From Niastella yeongjuensis (GTDB lineage: Bacteria; Bacteroidota; Bacteroidia; Chitinophagales; Chitinophagaceae): a stretch of 64,000 nucleotides of DNA. Every line of letters begins with the position of its first letter. Within the stretch, counting starts at the first letter, position 1. Below are positions 17,999-27,032 of the stretch, piece after piece. The position numbers were made by a program, and so were the translations under genes. The notes beneath the pieces were generated by a model. It was not told where the DNA came from, did no database searches, and saw nothing but the letters and a program-made list of their open reading frames with translations. The stretch spans positions 484,016 through 548,015 of the forward strand of contig NZ_FOCZ01000007.1 of NCBI RefSeq assembly GCF_900110245.1, given 5' to 3'.

Positions 17999-19525
17999 TT
18001 ATCCACCAATGGTAGCAAATGTTTCTACTTCTTTCAACCGTTTAAGTGCCTCCTGCTGTTTCAACATACCATAGTTAATTCCTCCGGCATTGAGTGACGA
18101 ACCTGCCTGGTATGGGTAGTCGTGAAAATCGCTGAAGAATTTTTTTATCTGGGCCTGTATCGGCACCAGTAACCACATATTCCGGGCAAGAAACTCAACA
18201 GCGCCACCGCCTTCTTCCAGTCCTCTTTCATAAGGATCCATACGAAGGTTAGCTATCAGGGCCCATGCTGAAACGGAGCGTACGCCGGTAGCTATATTGC
18301 CTTGCTGGGTAGCGAAACTTACTTTCCAGTCCTGGTAACGAATGGCGTTCAAATTACCTCCCTGGTCAAAATAATAGATCTCATTACGGGGACTTGTTTT
18401 TTCTTCGCCTTTGAAATAAGGTAAAAAGTTGTAACCATCAAGGTGAACTTTAAATTTCTTACCTCCGAAGGTGGTACCATTGGCCAGTTCTTCCTTAACA
18501 TTGGGAACACCGGCAGCTGCTAACAAGGTAGGGAACCAATCTATCAACGAAATTATATCATTGTAGGCCGTCCCCGCCTTAATTACCCCAGGCCAGCGGG
18601 CCAGCATGGGAACTCGCAAGCCACCTTCCCATGTAGAACCTTTTTCACCATGGAACATCGTCATGGCGCCATCAGGCCAAAGTGCAATCTCTGCTCCATT
18701 GTCAGTTGTATAAAGAACTATTGTGTTGTCAGTTATTCCAAGATCATCGAGCTGGTCAAGCAATTCTCCTACATGACCATCATGCTCAACCATACCGTCT
18801 GCGTGTATGCCTTTGCCCGTTTTACCTAATGATTCAGGTTTTAAATGTGTAAACACATGCATACGGGTGGTGTTGAACCAAACAAAGAAGGGTTTGTCGT
18901 TTTTGGCGGCTTTATCAATAAAATTTTTTGCAGCGGCAAGAAATTCTTCGTCTATGGTCTCCATTCTTTTTTTAGTAAGCGCACCGGTATCCTCAATTTT
19001 CTGTTCGCCGTTTTTCTGTGCCCAGGAGTGAATAACGCCTCTTGGTCCGAACTTCTTTCTGAAAGTGGGATCTTGGGGATAGAAGTAACCTTCGGGTTCT
19101 TCTTCCGCATTCAGGTGATAAAGGTTGCCAAAGAATTCGTCGAAGCCGTGATTTGTAGGAAGATGATAGTCACGGTCGCCCAAATGGTTCTTACCGAATT
19201 GGCCGGTTGTATACCCTTGTTCTTTCAATGCATCGCCAATTGTGGGCATCCAATCTGTGATACCATGAGGGTCACCCGGCATACCAATTGTCAGGAGCCC
19301 TGTGCGGAATGGCTCCTGGCCTAATATAAAGGCTGCACGCCCTGCGGTACAGCTTTGCTGCCCATATGAATCCGTAAAAATGGCTCCTTCGTTTGCAATA
19401 CGATCGATGTTAGGTGTTTTATATCCCATCAATCCTCTGGTGTATGCACTGATCTGGGGAATTCCGATATCATCACCAAATATTACCAATATATTGGGCT
19501 TTTTTTCGTTTTTCTTTGCTGCCAT
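17999..19525 (-). CDS. Arylsulfatase-type sulfatase without visible signal peptide
   Basis: Formylglycine-dependent sulfatase, 508 residues. Metal-binding aspartates 18 and 19 (VIFGDDIG), the maturation motif CTAGR with nucleophile precursor Cys59 (QQSCTAGRAAFILG), and later DHLGDRDYHLP-like and TTDNGAEIALWPDG metal-site motifs are present. The alanine form C-x-A-x-R replaces the commoner C-x-P-x-R. The N-terminus is MAAKKNEKKPNILVIFGDD with no export signal, unlike most Bacteroidota sulfatases, which are periplasmic or surface bound. No separate formylglycine-generating enzyme lies nearby. Substrate unknown. Confidence 0.9.
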   Translation of the reverse strand: MAAKKNEKKPNILVIFGDDIGIPQISAYTRGLMGYKTPNIDRIANEGAIFTDSYGQQSCTAGRAAFILGQEPFRTGLLTIGMPGDPHGITDWMPTIGDALKEQGYTTGQFGKNHLGDRDYHLPTNHGFDEFFGNLYHLNAEEEPEGYFYPQDPTFRKKFGPRGVIHSWAQKNGEQKIEDTGALTKKRMETIDEEFLAAAKNFIDKAAKNDKPFFVWFNTTRMHVFTHLKPESLGKTGKGIHADGMVEHDGHVGELLDQLDDLGITDNTIVLYTTDNGAEIALWPDGAMTMFHGEKGSTWEGGLRVPMLARWPGVIKAGTAYNDIISLIDWFPTLLAAAGVPNVKEELANGTTFGGKKFKVHLDGYNFLPYFKGEEKTSPRNEIYYFDQGGNLNAIRYQDWKVSFATQQGNIATGVRSVSAWALIANLRMDPYERGLEEGGGAVEFLARNMWLLVPIQAQIKKFFSDFHDYPYQAGSSLNAGGINYGMLKQQEALKRLKEVETFATIGG

Positions 19526-19642
19526 AATCTTTAAATTGAATTATCTAAAATGTTTAGAATAACTTATGTCAATACTATAGACACGGCAGTAGTAAGGTTT
19601 CCGCCTTATTTTAAGTACTTAATTTCAGTTTTGGACCCCAAA

Positions 19643-19679
19643 AAGCAAAGGCCCGCAAACATTGGTTTGCAGGCTTTGT
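19643..19679 (-). terminator. Terminator of the Sel1-like gene (minus strand)
   Basis: On the minus strand CAAAGCCTGCAAAC pairs with GTTTGCGGGCCTTTG across a CAAT loop, with one bulge or mismatch each, then C and five T. Confidence 0.65.
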
Positions 19680-19717
19680 CAAGACCTATCTGCTGCATTA
19701 CCCTTGTTATGCACAGT

Positions 19718-20827
19718 TTATTCTTTCGCATTTTCATAATGCTTGTAAACACTTGCAATTTGTTCCCATCTATTATTTTCAAGTATGTAGAATCCAAATT
19801 CCAACTGAGTATAATTAGTCCGATACCTTTTTTGGTCTAAATATAAAGCTATTGTTCCGTTACGGATAAAAATAGGTTTTGAAAAGGTATAAACGATTGA
19901 ACACATGTTTTTTTCCTTTTCCGTTGGGAGGTTTTCTGTTTTGTCAAATACTGGTTGAATTTCGTTTTGCTCTAAACGTCTTGAATAAGGAAACATATTT
20001 TGTTCCCATTTATAGTTTTTAAGTAAGTCAAGCTCTGTTATTAAGTATTCCTGTTCGTCAATAGAAATGGTGAATTTCTTTTTGTTGTCACCACGATACA
20101 AAAAATGAATGTCAAATGATTGATTTTGCTTAATAACATTTATCGCGGAGTCGATTATTTTTGTTTCAACTTGTGCCGTGTAATACATCGTGTCACACTC
20201 AAATCTTTCTAGTTTCCATCGATAAACCCAATCAGAATATGGATTTTCTATTAGATTGTATTTATTTTCAGGGATTTTTACTTTGTTAGCGTTTTCATTA
20301 TTCGATTTGGCTTGTTTGTTAAGGCTTTGAAATGCTTCAATACTAATTTTGTCAAATTTTATTTTTTTGTCTTTCAGAATCTTTTCTGCTTCATTCAACT
20401 CCGATTCATTTAGGTATTGTCTGATTAAAAAACGGGTAGTTGTCGCATTAAAAGCTGGGTCATATGCTCCCGCTATTTCAGCCCAAACCAACGCTTGAAT
20501 TTTCAGTTTTTCATTTTCTCCTCCTTTTTGAAAGTAATAAATAGAAAGTATTTCCATTGCTTTGGAGTTAACTTTCTCTGCTGAACTTATTAGGTAATAT
20601 TCTGCTAACGAATCATTCTTTATTTTAAATTCAGGATTGAGGTAACAAAAGCCTACAACAAATTCAGCCATTGAATCTCCATTGTCTGCAAATGGTTTCA
20701 ATAATTTAAAAGCTTTTGAAAAGTCTTTAGAGTCAAACGCCTTTAGTCCTTTTTCATAATCTTTGGTTTGTCCAAAAGAAAGGAAAGAAGTTATTATAAA
20801 TAAAATTATCAGAAAATAATGTTTCAT
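19718..20827 (-). CDS. Secreted Sel1-like (TPR-type) repeat protein
   Basis: Predicted exported protein of 369 residues. The open frame extends upstream to 20968 but would run into the tRNA gene. ATG at 20827 gives a clean signal peptide (MKHYFLIILFIITSFLSFGQ), so I use it. Residues 25-130 have Sel1-type helical repeats (FSKAFKLLKPFADNGDSMAEFVVGF, DSLAEYYLISSAEKVNSKAMEILSIYYF). The C-terminal half is beta-rich and has no recognised domain. Its AT-rich codon use stands out from the neighbouring sulfatase and YdeI-like genes, which may mean recent acquisition next to a tRNA. Function unknown. Confidence 0.7.
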   Translation of the reverse strand: MKHYFLIILFIITSFLSFGQTKDYEKGLKAFDSKDFSKAFKLLKPFADNGDSMAEFVVGFCYLNPEFKIKNDSLAEYYLISSAEKVNSKAMEILSIYYFQKGGENEKLKIQALVWAEIAGAYDPAFNATTTRFLIRQYLNESELNEAEKILKDKKIKFDKISIEAFQSLNKQAKSNNENANKVKIPENKYNLIENPYSDWVYRWKLERFECDTMYYTAQVETKIIDSAINVIKQNQSFDIHFLYRGDNKKKFTISIDEQEYLITELDLLKNYKWEQNMFPYSRRLEQNEIQPVFDKTENLPTEKEKNMCSIVYTFSKPIFIRNGTIALYLDQKRYRTNYTQLEFGFYILENNRWEQIASVYKHYENAKE

Positions 20828-20900
20828 CTGTTTAAGTACCGGATTACAATTAAATTGAAAAAATATGGATGACGCGCAGGTGGAGAGGAAGGCCCATAAC

Positions 20901-20932
20901 AAAAAAGCCCCTCGATAATCGAGAGGCTTTTT
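20901..20932 (-). terminator. Terminator downstream of tRNA-Leu
   Basis: Long hairpin: AAAAAGCC and GGCTTTTT flank CTCGA-TAA-TCGAG. It lies seven bases beyond the 3' end of the tRNA on the minus strand. Confidence 0.85.
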
Positions 20933-20939
20933 AAGTAAG

Positions 20940-21023
20940 TGCCCAGGACTGGATTCGAACCAGCACACCCTTGCGAGCGCTGCGACCTGAACACAGTGCG
21001 TCTACCAATTTCGCCACCTGGGC
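20940..21023 (-). tRNA. tRNA-Leu (anticodon CAG)
   Basis: Reading the minus strand, a 7-bp acceptor stem (GCCCAGG with CCTGGGC) encloses a D arm ending in TTGGTAGACGC, an anticodon stem CTGTG/CGCAG around the loop TTCAGGT (anticodon CAG), a long variable arm typical of tRNA-Leu (CGCTCGCAAGGGTG), and a T loop GGTTCGAATCC. Discriminator base A. No CCA is encoded. 84 nt. Confidence 0.95.
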
Positions 21024-21223
21024 ATTCAGATCTTTTATTTTCTAAAGAGCTATTTCGTTTCGGGTTGCAAAGATAACCGTAATTCTGAATTGACCAAAAA
21101 AATGAGAAATAATTCTCAGAAAAAATTGAATGTCACCTGATTTAAGAAAATGAATATATGCCCCGTACAATCAGTGGCCATATTCAACGTTCAGGTTGTC
21201 TCATAAATCTGAGACAAACTTCC

Positions 21224-21619
21224 ATGAAAAAACAATCCCTATTGAGTATCCTTTCCGTCGGAATGGTACTTGCCCTGGGCATCGCTATCGTAGGCTGCGG
21301 CTCCTCTACTTGTGATAAGCCGGCAATGCCCCTTGACGAAGTAACCGGGACAGCCCAAACAAACGACTCGACCCTTCAGGTGTTCGTGGCATCATCCGGA
21401 AAAATAACAGCCAATGGTCTCCCGGTCGACCTTACCATGCTCGACTCCGCCCTTGGCAAGCTTAAAAATGTCCACGGAAAAGTTTTTTATTCCCGCGAAA
21501 ATTTACAGGCAGATCCACCGGCTGAATCAATGAAAATAATGGACCTGGTCGTCAAGTACGAACTGCCCGTAAAGTTTTATATTGACAAGGCTTTTACCAA
21601 AACGGCGGATGTTAAATAA
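21224..21619 (+). CDS. Small lipoprotein with an ExbD/TolR-like periplasmic domain
   Basis: The frame opens at 21158 but the segment before MKKQSLL looks non-coding; ATG at 21224 gives a signal and lipobox (MVLALGIAIVGCGSS). The 100-residue mature part (LQVFVASSGKITANGLPVDLTMLDSALGKL, then ESMKIMDLVVKYELPVKFYI) resembles the periplasmic globular domain of ExbD/TolR, which in those proteins follows a membrane helix and binds peptidoglycan or TonB. Here the anchor would be a lipid. No exbB-like gene is near. Function unknown; the fold assignment is tentative. Confidence 0.6.
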   Translation: MKKQSLLSILSVGMVLALGIAIVGCGSSTCDKPAMPLDEVTGTAQTNDSTLQVFVASSGKITANGLPVDLTMLDSALGKLKNVHGKVFYSRENLQADPPAESMKIMDLVVKYELPVKFYIDKAFTKTADVK

Positions 21620-21743
21620 ACTTCGAATAAATAAGCAGGTTGACAGGGCTCATTTCCTTGTCAACTTGTTATCTTCCCCTATTCCGCAAGATCCAATAAA
21701 CAAGATCCTACTTCTTTGCTTACCTTAGTTTCAAACTACTACC

Positions 21744-22400
21744 ATGCCTGCTCCATTGGCGCAAAAACTAAAAATAAAAGAAGGCTTCACCCTGCGCACC
21801 ATCAACGCGCCGGCCGATTTTAAAAAGGAACTCGGGCCCCTTCCTGATGATGTATCTATTTCCCCCACAGCGAAGAATTACCAGCAAATTCACTGGTTCC
21901 TCCTCAATAAAGCCCAGCTCGATAAAGAATTGCCCAAAGTACTGCCCCTGGTTAAAGAAGATGTGCTTTGCTGGTGTTATTATCCCAAAGGCACTTCTTC
22001 CCTGCAAACTGACCTTACCCGCGATAAAGGGTGGGACAACCTGCTGAAACAGCCACAGGTCCACTGGATCACGCTGGTTTCTTTTAACGATACCTGGTCG
22101 GTCTTTGCTTTTCGACTGAAAACTGAAGCCGATAAAAAGAAAGCGGCCAATCAAACGGAACGGCCCATCCTGGAATATATCGACCCCCTAAAGAAGATTG
22201 TGCGCCTGCCAGATGACCTGCAGGCGGTGCTAGCTAAAAACAAAAAGGCTGGTACTTACTTTGAGTCGCTTCCATTCTCCCACAAAAAAGAATATGTAGA
22301 ATGGATTGTTACCGCCAAACGTGCGGAAACCCGGGAAAAACGAATTGCCGACACGCTCGACCGGTTATTGAAGGGCTGGAAGAATCCCAGGAATATATAA
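21744..22400 (+). CDS. YdeI/OmpD-associated family protein
   Basis: Cytoplasmic protein of 218 residues. The C-terminal third matches the bacteriocin-protection YdeI/OmdA domain (LPDDLQAVLAKNKKAGTYFESLPFSHKKEYVEWIVTAKRAETREKRI). The first 120 residues resemble the DUF3052-like half often fused to it (FTLRTINAPADFKKELGPLP, then VLCWCYYPKG). The biochemical role of this family is not established. Single-gene unit, convergent with the deaminase gene (2 bp apart). Confidence 0.75.
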   Translation: MPAPLAQKLKIKEGFTLRTINAPADFKKELGPLPDDVSISPTAKNYQQIHWFLLNKAQLDKELPKVLPLVKEDVLCWCYYPKGTSSLQTDLTRDKGWDNLLKQPQVHWITLVSFNDTWSVFAFRLKTEADKKKAANQTERPILEYIDPLKKIVRLPDDLQAVLAKNKKAGTYFESLPFSHKKEYVEWIVTAKRAETREKRIADTLDRLLKGWKNPRNI

Positions 22401-22402
22401 GC

Positions 22403-22801
22403 TTATAATACGGTTATCGTTGGTGGCTGGCTCCAGGAACGCAGCTCAGTAGTGGTAAGGATATTAAACGGCTCCCTGGTTCCTCCCAACTCCCCGGAAT
22501 ACTTTACAAATACTACCTCTTTTATTTTATAATGCCTGATGGCATAAGAACAAAGGATGCAGGGCTCCACATTGCTGTACAAAACCGACCCGGATACATC
22601 TTCTCCCTTTTGTACCGCATCGAGAACGGCCACCACTTCAGCATGCCGGGTAATGTCTTTCAATTGCCGGCTTTTTTCATACCCTTCCCCAATAATTTTT
22701 CCGTCTTTTACCAGAACGCTGCCAACGGGACTTTCACCGTCTGCAGCGGCTTTTTCTGCCAGGGCGAGGCATCTTTCCAGGTATTGCTGATGTTCACTCA
22801 T
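22403..22801 (-). CDS. Nucleoside/cytosine deaminase-family protein
   Basis: Zinc-dependent deaminase of the CMP/dCMP-type fold, 132 residues. Signature motifs are intact: HAEVVA (zinc His and catalytic Glu) and EPCILCSYA (PCxxC zinc cysteines). The substrate cannot be assigned; guanine, cytosine or tRNA adenosine deaminase paralogues all look alike at this length. It follows the Gfo/Idh/MocA gene by 15 bp on the same strand, so the two are likely co-transcribed. Confidence 0.85.
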   Translation of the reverse strand: MSEHQQYLERCLALAEKAAADGESPVGSVLVKDGKIIGEGYEKSRQLKDITRHAEVVAVLDAVQKGEDVSGSVLYSNVEPCILCSYAIRHYKIKEVVFVKYSGELGGTREPFNILTTTELRSWSQPPTITVL

Positions 22802-22816
22802 GACCGCAAAAGTAAA

Positions 22817-23932
22817 TCATTTCAACGCTATCTTTTTGCCTGTGCTGCACGCCTGGTAAATGGCATCGATGATCTTCAGATCACGCACGCCTTCTTCTCC
22901 ATCTACCGGAACTATCGGTTGTTTGCCATCAAGGATTATGCCGGCCATTTCATCCATCTGCACCGTTTGATGGGTGATATGCGGTTGCGTTAACTCGCCT
23001 TTGCTGGTGCGGCCTTTAATGGGCCCGTAACCGGTGGCGGGTTGTAATTCCGCAAAACCTTTCTCTGCATTTAAAAAGAATCGATCGAGGTTGTTCATGC
23101 TATAGGTGCTCAAGCAGGAGGCCACTGCCCCACTCGGGAAACCCAGTTGAAATTGTATGGTCTCATCAACCCCCGGTTTAAATTTTTGCGGATTGGTTTT
23201 GGTTTCCTCCGCGGTTACCCAAACCGGTTCTTCTCCGATCATGTAACGCGCACCATTAATGGAATAGATCCCAATATCCATCAATGAGCCGCCGCCGGCC
23301 AGGGCTTTGTTCAACCGCCATTGGGTGGGATCGCCAATAGTAAAACCACTCAACCCCTGGAAGAAAAGTATTTTACCCAACTCGCCATCCTTTCGCATTC
23401 GTATGATCTCAAGGGTCTTGGGTTCAAAATGCATACGGTAACCAACCAACAATTTTACATTCGCTTTTTTACAGGCGTCCACCATTTCCTGCCCTTCCTT
23501 TGCATTCAAGGCCATCGGTTTTTCACAAATGACATGCTTACCCGCTTTGGCAGCACGGATAACATTATCGTGGTGCAGGCCGTTAGGCGTGGTCACATAC
23601 ACGACATCAATATCCGGGTTGTCTTTTATTGTGTCGAAGGTCTCGTAGCTGTAACAGTTCTTTTCGGGAATATTATACTTCGACTGCCAGTTGGTGATCT
23701 TGGCGGGTGTGCCGCTTACTACGCCCACCAGGCGGGCACGTTTGCAATCTCTCATGGCGTCTGCCACGCGGGTACCATAACTACCCAGGCCCATAATAGC
23801 TACGCGTAACGGCGGCCCATCATAGTTTTTTTTATCGGCATTTTCTATACAGGAAATGGCTTCGGTCGACAGCATGGGAAAGGCAATCACCGATGCCGCC
23901 AGCTTTTGCAGAAAGTCTCGACGGGAATTCAT
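22817..23932 (-). CDS. Gfo/Idh/MocA-family oxidoreductase with Tat-like signal
   Basis: NAD(P)-dependent sugar-type dehydrogenase of 371 residues. The N-terminus has a twin-arginine pattern (SRRDFLQKLAASVIAFPM) that suggests Tat export to the periplasm. The Rossmann domain follows (RVAIMGLGSYGTRVADAM, DVVYVTTPNGLH, HVICEKPMALN with the catalytic-site EKP) and then the C-terminal alpha/beta domain (LMDIGIYSINGARYMIG with the conserved D and Y region). This exported subgroup is common in Bacteroidota. Substrate unknown. Confidence 0.9.
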   Translation of the reverse strand: MNSRRDFLQKLAASVIAFPMLSTEAISCIENADKKNYDGPPLRVAIMGLGSYGTRVADAMRDCKRARLVGVVSGTPAKITNWQSKYNIPEKNCYSYETFDTIKDNPDIDVVYVTTPNGLHHDNVIRAAKAGKHVICEKPMALNAKEGQEMVDACKKANVKLLVGYRMHFEPKTLEIIRMRKDGELGKILFFQGLSGFTIGDPTQWRLNKALAGGGSLMDIGIYSINGARYMIGEEPVWVTAEETKTNPQKFKPGVDETIQFQLGFPSGAVASCLSTYSMNNLDRFFLNAEKGFAELQPATGYGPIKGRTSKGELTQPHITHQTVQMDEMAGIILDGKQPIVPVDGEEGVRDLKIIDAIYQACSTGKKIALK

Positions 23933-24218
23933 ACAGGCAAGTTTTATTTAAATTTAAGTAACAATGAGTTACCGCAGCATTATTTATGCCACCAACATTT
24001 TTACCAATGGGGATGATAGTTTGCCGGTATAGAACCGGTTGTATCGTTCCTGCCGGTTTCGTTTTCCGCTCATCCTTAAAATAGTTGTTTTTTGTAACTT
24101 ATTGATGCCTGCATTTCGCTTAGATCGTTAAAGCAATAACCCCGTTGCTCGTTTTTCCAAAACTACCGATGCTATACTTTAACAGGCATAAAAAAAAGAG
24201 AATCTGTATACTTGGTTT

Positions 24219-26903
24219 ATGAACCCGCGCAAACTGCTTTTGCTAATCTGTTTTGCAGTCACATGTATCACTTCAACCGCCATGAGTCAACCCACCGATA
24301 CAACGGTTGTGAGAAGAACATTTATTACCCAACACCTTCAAGGCAATATTTTATTAGATGGCATCCCCAACGAAGATGCCTGGAATTCGGTTACATGGAG
24401 CGGTAACTTCACCCAATGGCAGCCCAACGAAGGCAAGGCACCGCACCAGCCCACCGAATTCAAGATCCTGTACGACGAAAAATACCTGTACATAGCCTAC
24501 CATTGTATCGATCAGTATCCCGATTCCATCATCCGCTGGATGGACCGCCGTGACCAGTTTCCCGGCGATTGGGTAGAAATAAATATCGACAGTTACCACG
24601 ACCACCGCACCGCCTTTTCCTTTACCCTATCGGTATCGGGCGTACGTGGCGATGAATTTGTTTCGAACAACGGCAATAACTGGGATGCCAACTGGAATCC
24701 CATCTGGTTTTCGAAAACCCATATCGATGAAACCGGCTGGACGGCCGAAGTAAAGATCCCGTTCAGTCAGCTGCGTTATGGCAATGAGGTTGATAAAACC
24801 TGGGGCATACAGGTAACGCGACGCATTTTTCGCAAGGAAGAAAGATCGTGCTGGCAATACATCCCACAGAATTCCGGGGTTTGGGTAAGCCGTTTTGGTG
24901 AACTGAAAGGATTGAAAAATATTCCCATGCACCGGCAGGTGGAGATTGCCCCCTATGTCACCTTTCAGGCCGATAAATACAAAAAAGAACCAGGCAATCC
25001 TTTTGCCACGGGGTTCGACAGTAAATTAACCGGCGGGGTCGATGGCAAGTATGCCGTTACCAATGATCTGATCCTTGATTTCACCGTTAATCCCGATTTC
25101 GGACAGGTGGAGGCCGATCCTTCCCAGGTACGCATCGATGGCTTTCAGAACTTTTTTGAAGAGCGCCGTCCCTTTTTTATAGAGAGCCGGAATATTTTCG
25201 ACTATCAGTTAACCGGTTCCGAGGCGGGTGGCGATTATGATTCAGACCTGCTTTTTTACTCCCGCCGTATCGGCAGTTCCCCGCATTTAACACCTGAAAC
25301 CAATGATAGTGAATATTTAAAAATGCCGCAGTACACCTCTATCCTCGGTGCCGCCAAGTTCAGTGGCAAAACACGAAAAGGCTGGAGCATTGGGGTGCTG
25401 GAAAGTATTACCCAACGGGAAATGGCAACCATCGACAACAATGGAGAGAAAAGAAAGGAGCTGGTGGAGCCGCTTACCAGCTATTTTGTTGGCAGATTGC
25501 AGAAAGACATCAATAGCGGACAAACTATCTTTGGTGGTATTATTACCGCTGTAAATCGCGATGGCGGGTTGAATGACCTGTTGCATCGCCAGGCCTATTC
25601 CGGCGGGCTCGATTTCTACCATACCTGGAAGAACCGGATCTGGTATGTGCGCGGTAATATGGTCTTTAGCCAGGTACAGGGCACAAAGGATGCCATCCTC
25701 AATACCCAGACCGCTTTTGAACACCTGTTCCAGCGAACAGATGCCCGCGTGCTATCGGTTGACAGCAGCCGTACAGCGCTTACGGGAACCGGCGGCACCT
25801 TCCGTTTTGGAAAAGTGGGTGGTAAGGGAGCCGGAAAACATGGCCGCCTGTTTAAATTCGAAACCGGCTTTACGCTGCGTTCTCCGGAACTGGAGTTGAA
25901 CGATATCGGCTTTATGCTTACCGCCAATGAGATCAACCATTTTACCTGGGCAGGTTTTCACTGGCCCAAATCATTCCTGTTCTTCCGTTCAGCCCGGTTG
26001 AATTATAACCACTGGTCGCGCTGGGATTACAGCGGCCGCTTCCTGAACCAGGCGTTTAACTTCAACAGCCATGCCTATTTTAAAAACAACTGGCAGGCTG
26101 GTACCGGTGGTACTACTGTGGTATACGACGTTTCGAACAATGCTTTACGAGGCACTACGGCCATTCGCAATCCGGGTACTGTTTCGCACAACATATATGT
26201 GAATACTGATTTTAGAAAGAAACTATACGCCTATCTGGCTTTGTACAACGTGTGGGGTTTCGGTCATACCATGAGAAATAATAACGTAGAGCTCACCCTT
26301 TATTTTCAACCCATGAATTCCCTGCGGCTTAGTCTGGCCGGAAGTTATACCTATTACTGGCGCCGGCAGGACCAGTTTGTCGATAATGTAGACTACAACA
26401 ATACCTCCCGTGCCATTGTAAGTGAAGTAAAACAACACACCCTGCGTTTTACCGGCCGGTTAACGTATAACATTACACCCGACCTTACTTTGCAATACTA
26501 CGGACAACCCTATTTGAACCGGCCAACATACGATCATTTTGCGTATGTGATCAATCCCATGGCAAAAAACTACAATGACCGGTTTCAGCCATTCAAAGAA
26601 GGTACCCTTAAACTGGTGGGTGATGAATACCTGGTTGATGAACAAAAGGATGGCGTGGTGGATTATACCTTCGATAAACCTGATTTTAACTTTGTGCAGT
26701 TCCGCAGCAATTTCGTAATGCGTTGGGAGTATAAACGTGGTTCAGAGCTTTACCTGGTGTGGTCGCAAAGCAATACGCCCGATGCCGATGCCGATCTCGA
26801 AAACAATGTACGGGTTCCCAAAAGTTTATTCAATAATGCCTTTGGCCACGATGATGCGAGGAATATCTTTCTGGTAAAGTGGACGTATCGGTTTTTAAAG
26901 TAG
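24219..26903 (+). CDS. DUF5916 outer-membrane protein with CBM9-like N-terminal domain
   Basis: An 894-residue exported protein. A signal peptide (KLLLLICFAVTCITSTAMSQ) is followed by a carbohydrate-binding-family-9-like beta sandwich (ILLDGIPNEDAWNSVTWSGNFTQWQPNEG, LYDEKYLYIAYHCID), then a DUF5916 segment (LDFTVNPDFGQVEADPSQVRIDGFQNFFEERRPFFIE) and a C-terminal beta barrel ending in FLVKWTYRFLK. Members are predicted outer-membrane barrels of unknown function, possibly in polysaccharide or protein handling. Single-gene unit, convergent with serA. Confidence 0.88.
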   Translation: MNPRKLLLLICFAVTCITSTAMSQPTDTTVVRRTFITQHLQGNILLDGIPNEDAWNSVTWSGNFTQWQPNEGKAPHQPTEFKILYDEKYLYIAYHCIDQYPDSIIRWMDRRDQFPGDWVEINIDSYHDHRTAFSFTLSVSGVRGDEFVSNNGNNWDANWNPIWFSKTHIDETGWTAEVKIPFSQLRYGNEVDKTWGIQVTRRIFRKEERSCWQYIPQNSGVWVSRFGELKGLKNIPMHRQVEIAPYVTFQADKYKKEPGNPFATGFDSKLTGGVDGKYAVTNDLILDFTVNPDFGQVEADPSQVRIDGFQNFFEERRPFFIESRNIFDYQLTGSEAGGDYDSDLLFYSRRIGSSPHLTPETNDSEYLKMPQYTSILGAAKFSGKTRKGWSIGVLESITQREMATIDNNGEKRKELVEPLTSYFVGRLQKDINSGQTIFGGIITAVNRDGGLNDLLHRQAYSGGLDFYHTWKNRIWYVRGNMVFSQVQGTKDAILNTQTAFEHLFQRTDARVLSVDSSRTALTGTGGTFRFGKVGGKGAGKHGRLFKFETGFTLRSPELELNDIGFMLTANEINHFTWAGFHWPKSFLFFRSARLNYNHWSRWDYSGRFLNQAFNFNSHAYFKNNWQAGTGGTTVVYDVSNNALRGTTAIRNPGTVSHNIYVNTDFRKKLYAYLALYNVWGFGHTMRNNNVELTLYFQPMNSLRLSLAGSYTYYWRRQDQFVDNVDYNNTSRAIVSEVKQHTLRFTGRLTYNITPDLTLQYYGQPYLNRPTYDHFAYVINPMAKNYNDRFQPFKEGTLKLVGDEYLVDEQKDGVVDYTFDKPDFNFVQFRSNFVMRWEYKRGSELYLVWSQSNTPDADADLENNVRVPKSLFNNAFGHDDARNIFLVKWTYRFLK

Positions 26904-26935
26904 TTGCCATGTACGAAGATGCCTAACGCTTGGCT

Positions 26936-26976
26936 GAAATTTAGGGCCCGGAAACCGGCGACTGGTAACCGGTAGC
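26936..26976. repeat. Dispersed GGTAACCGG-type repeat, half element
   Basis: The tract CCGGAAACCGGCGACTGGTA and the following ACCGGTAGC closely resembles 35776-35813 (CCGGTAACCGGTGACTGGTA then ACTGGTAGC). It is built from an 8-base degenerate unit of the ACCGGTGA type. Lies between two convergent genes. Confidence 0.6.
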
Positions 26977-26978
26977 AA

Positions 26979-27014
26979 AAAAGGTGAGCCACTCACAATG
27001 AGTGACCCACCTTT
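26979..27014. terminator. Bidirectional terminator between DUF5916 gene and serA
   Basis: Arms AAGGTGAGCCACTCA and TGAGTGACCCACCTT with a 3-base loop CAA, two mismatched positions, an A tract on one side and TTTCT on the other. Confidence 0.75.
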
Positions 27015-27032
27015 CTATAAAGAAATAGACTA

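Noticed and set aside
20940..21023. tRNA-Leu as an integration site
   Set aside because: No repeat of the tRNA 3' end was found downstream in the window and no integrase lies near.
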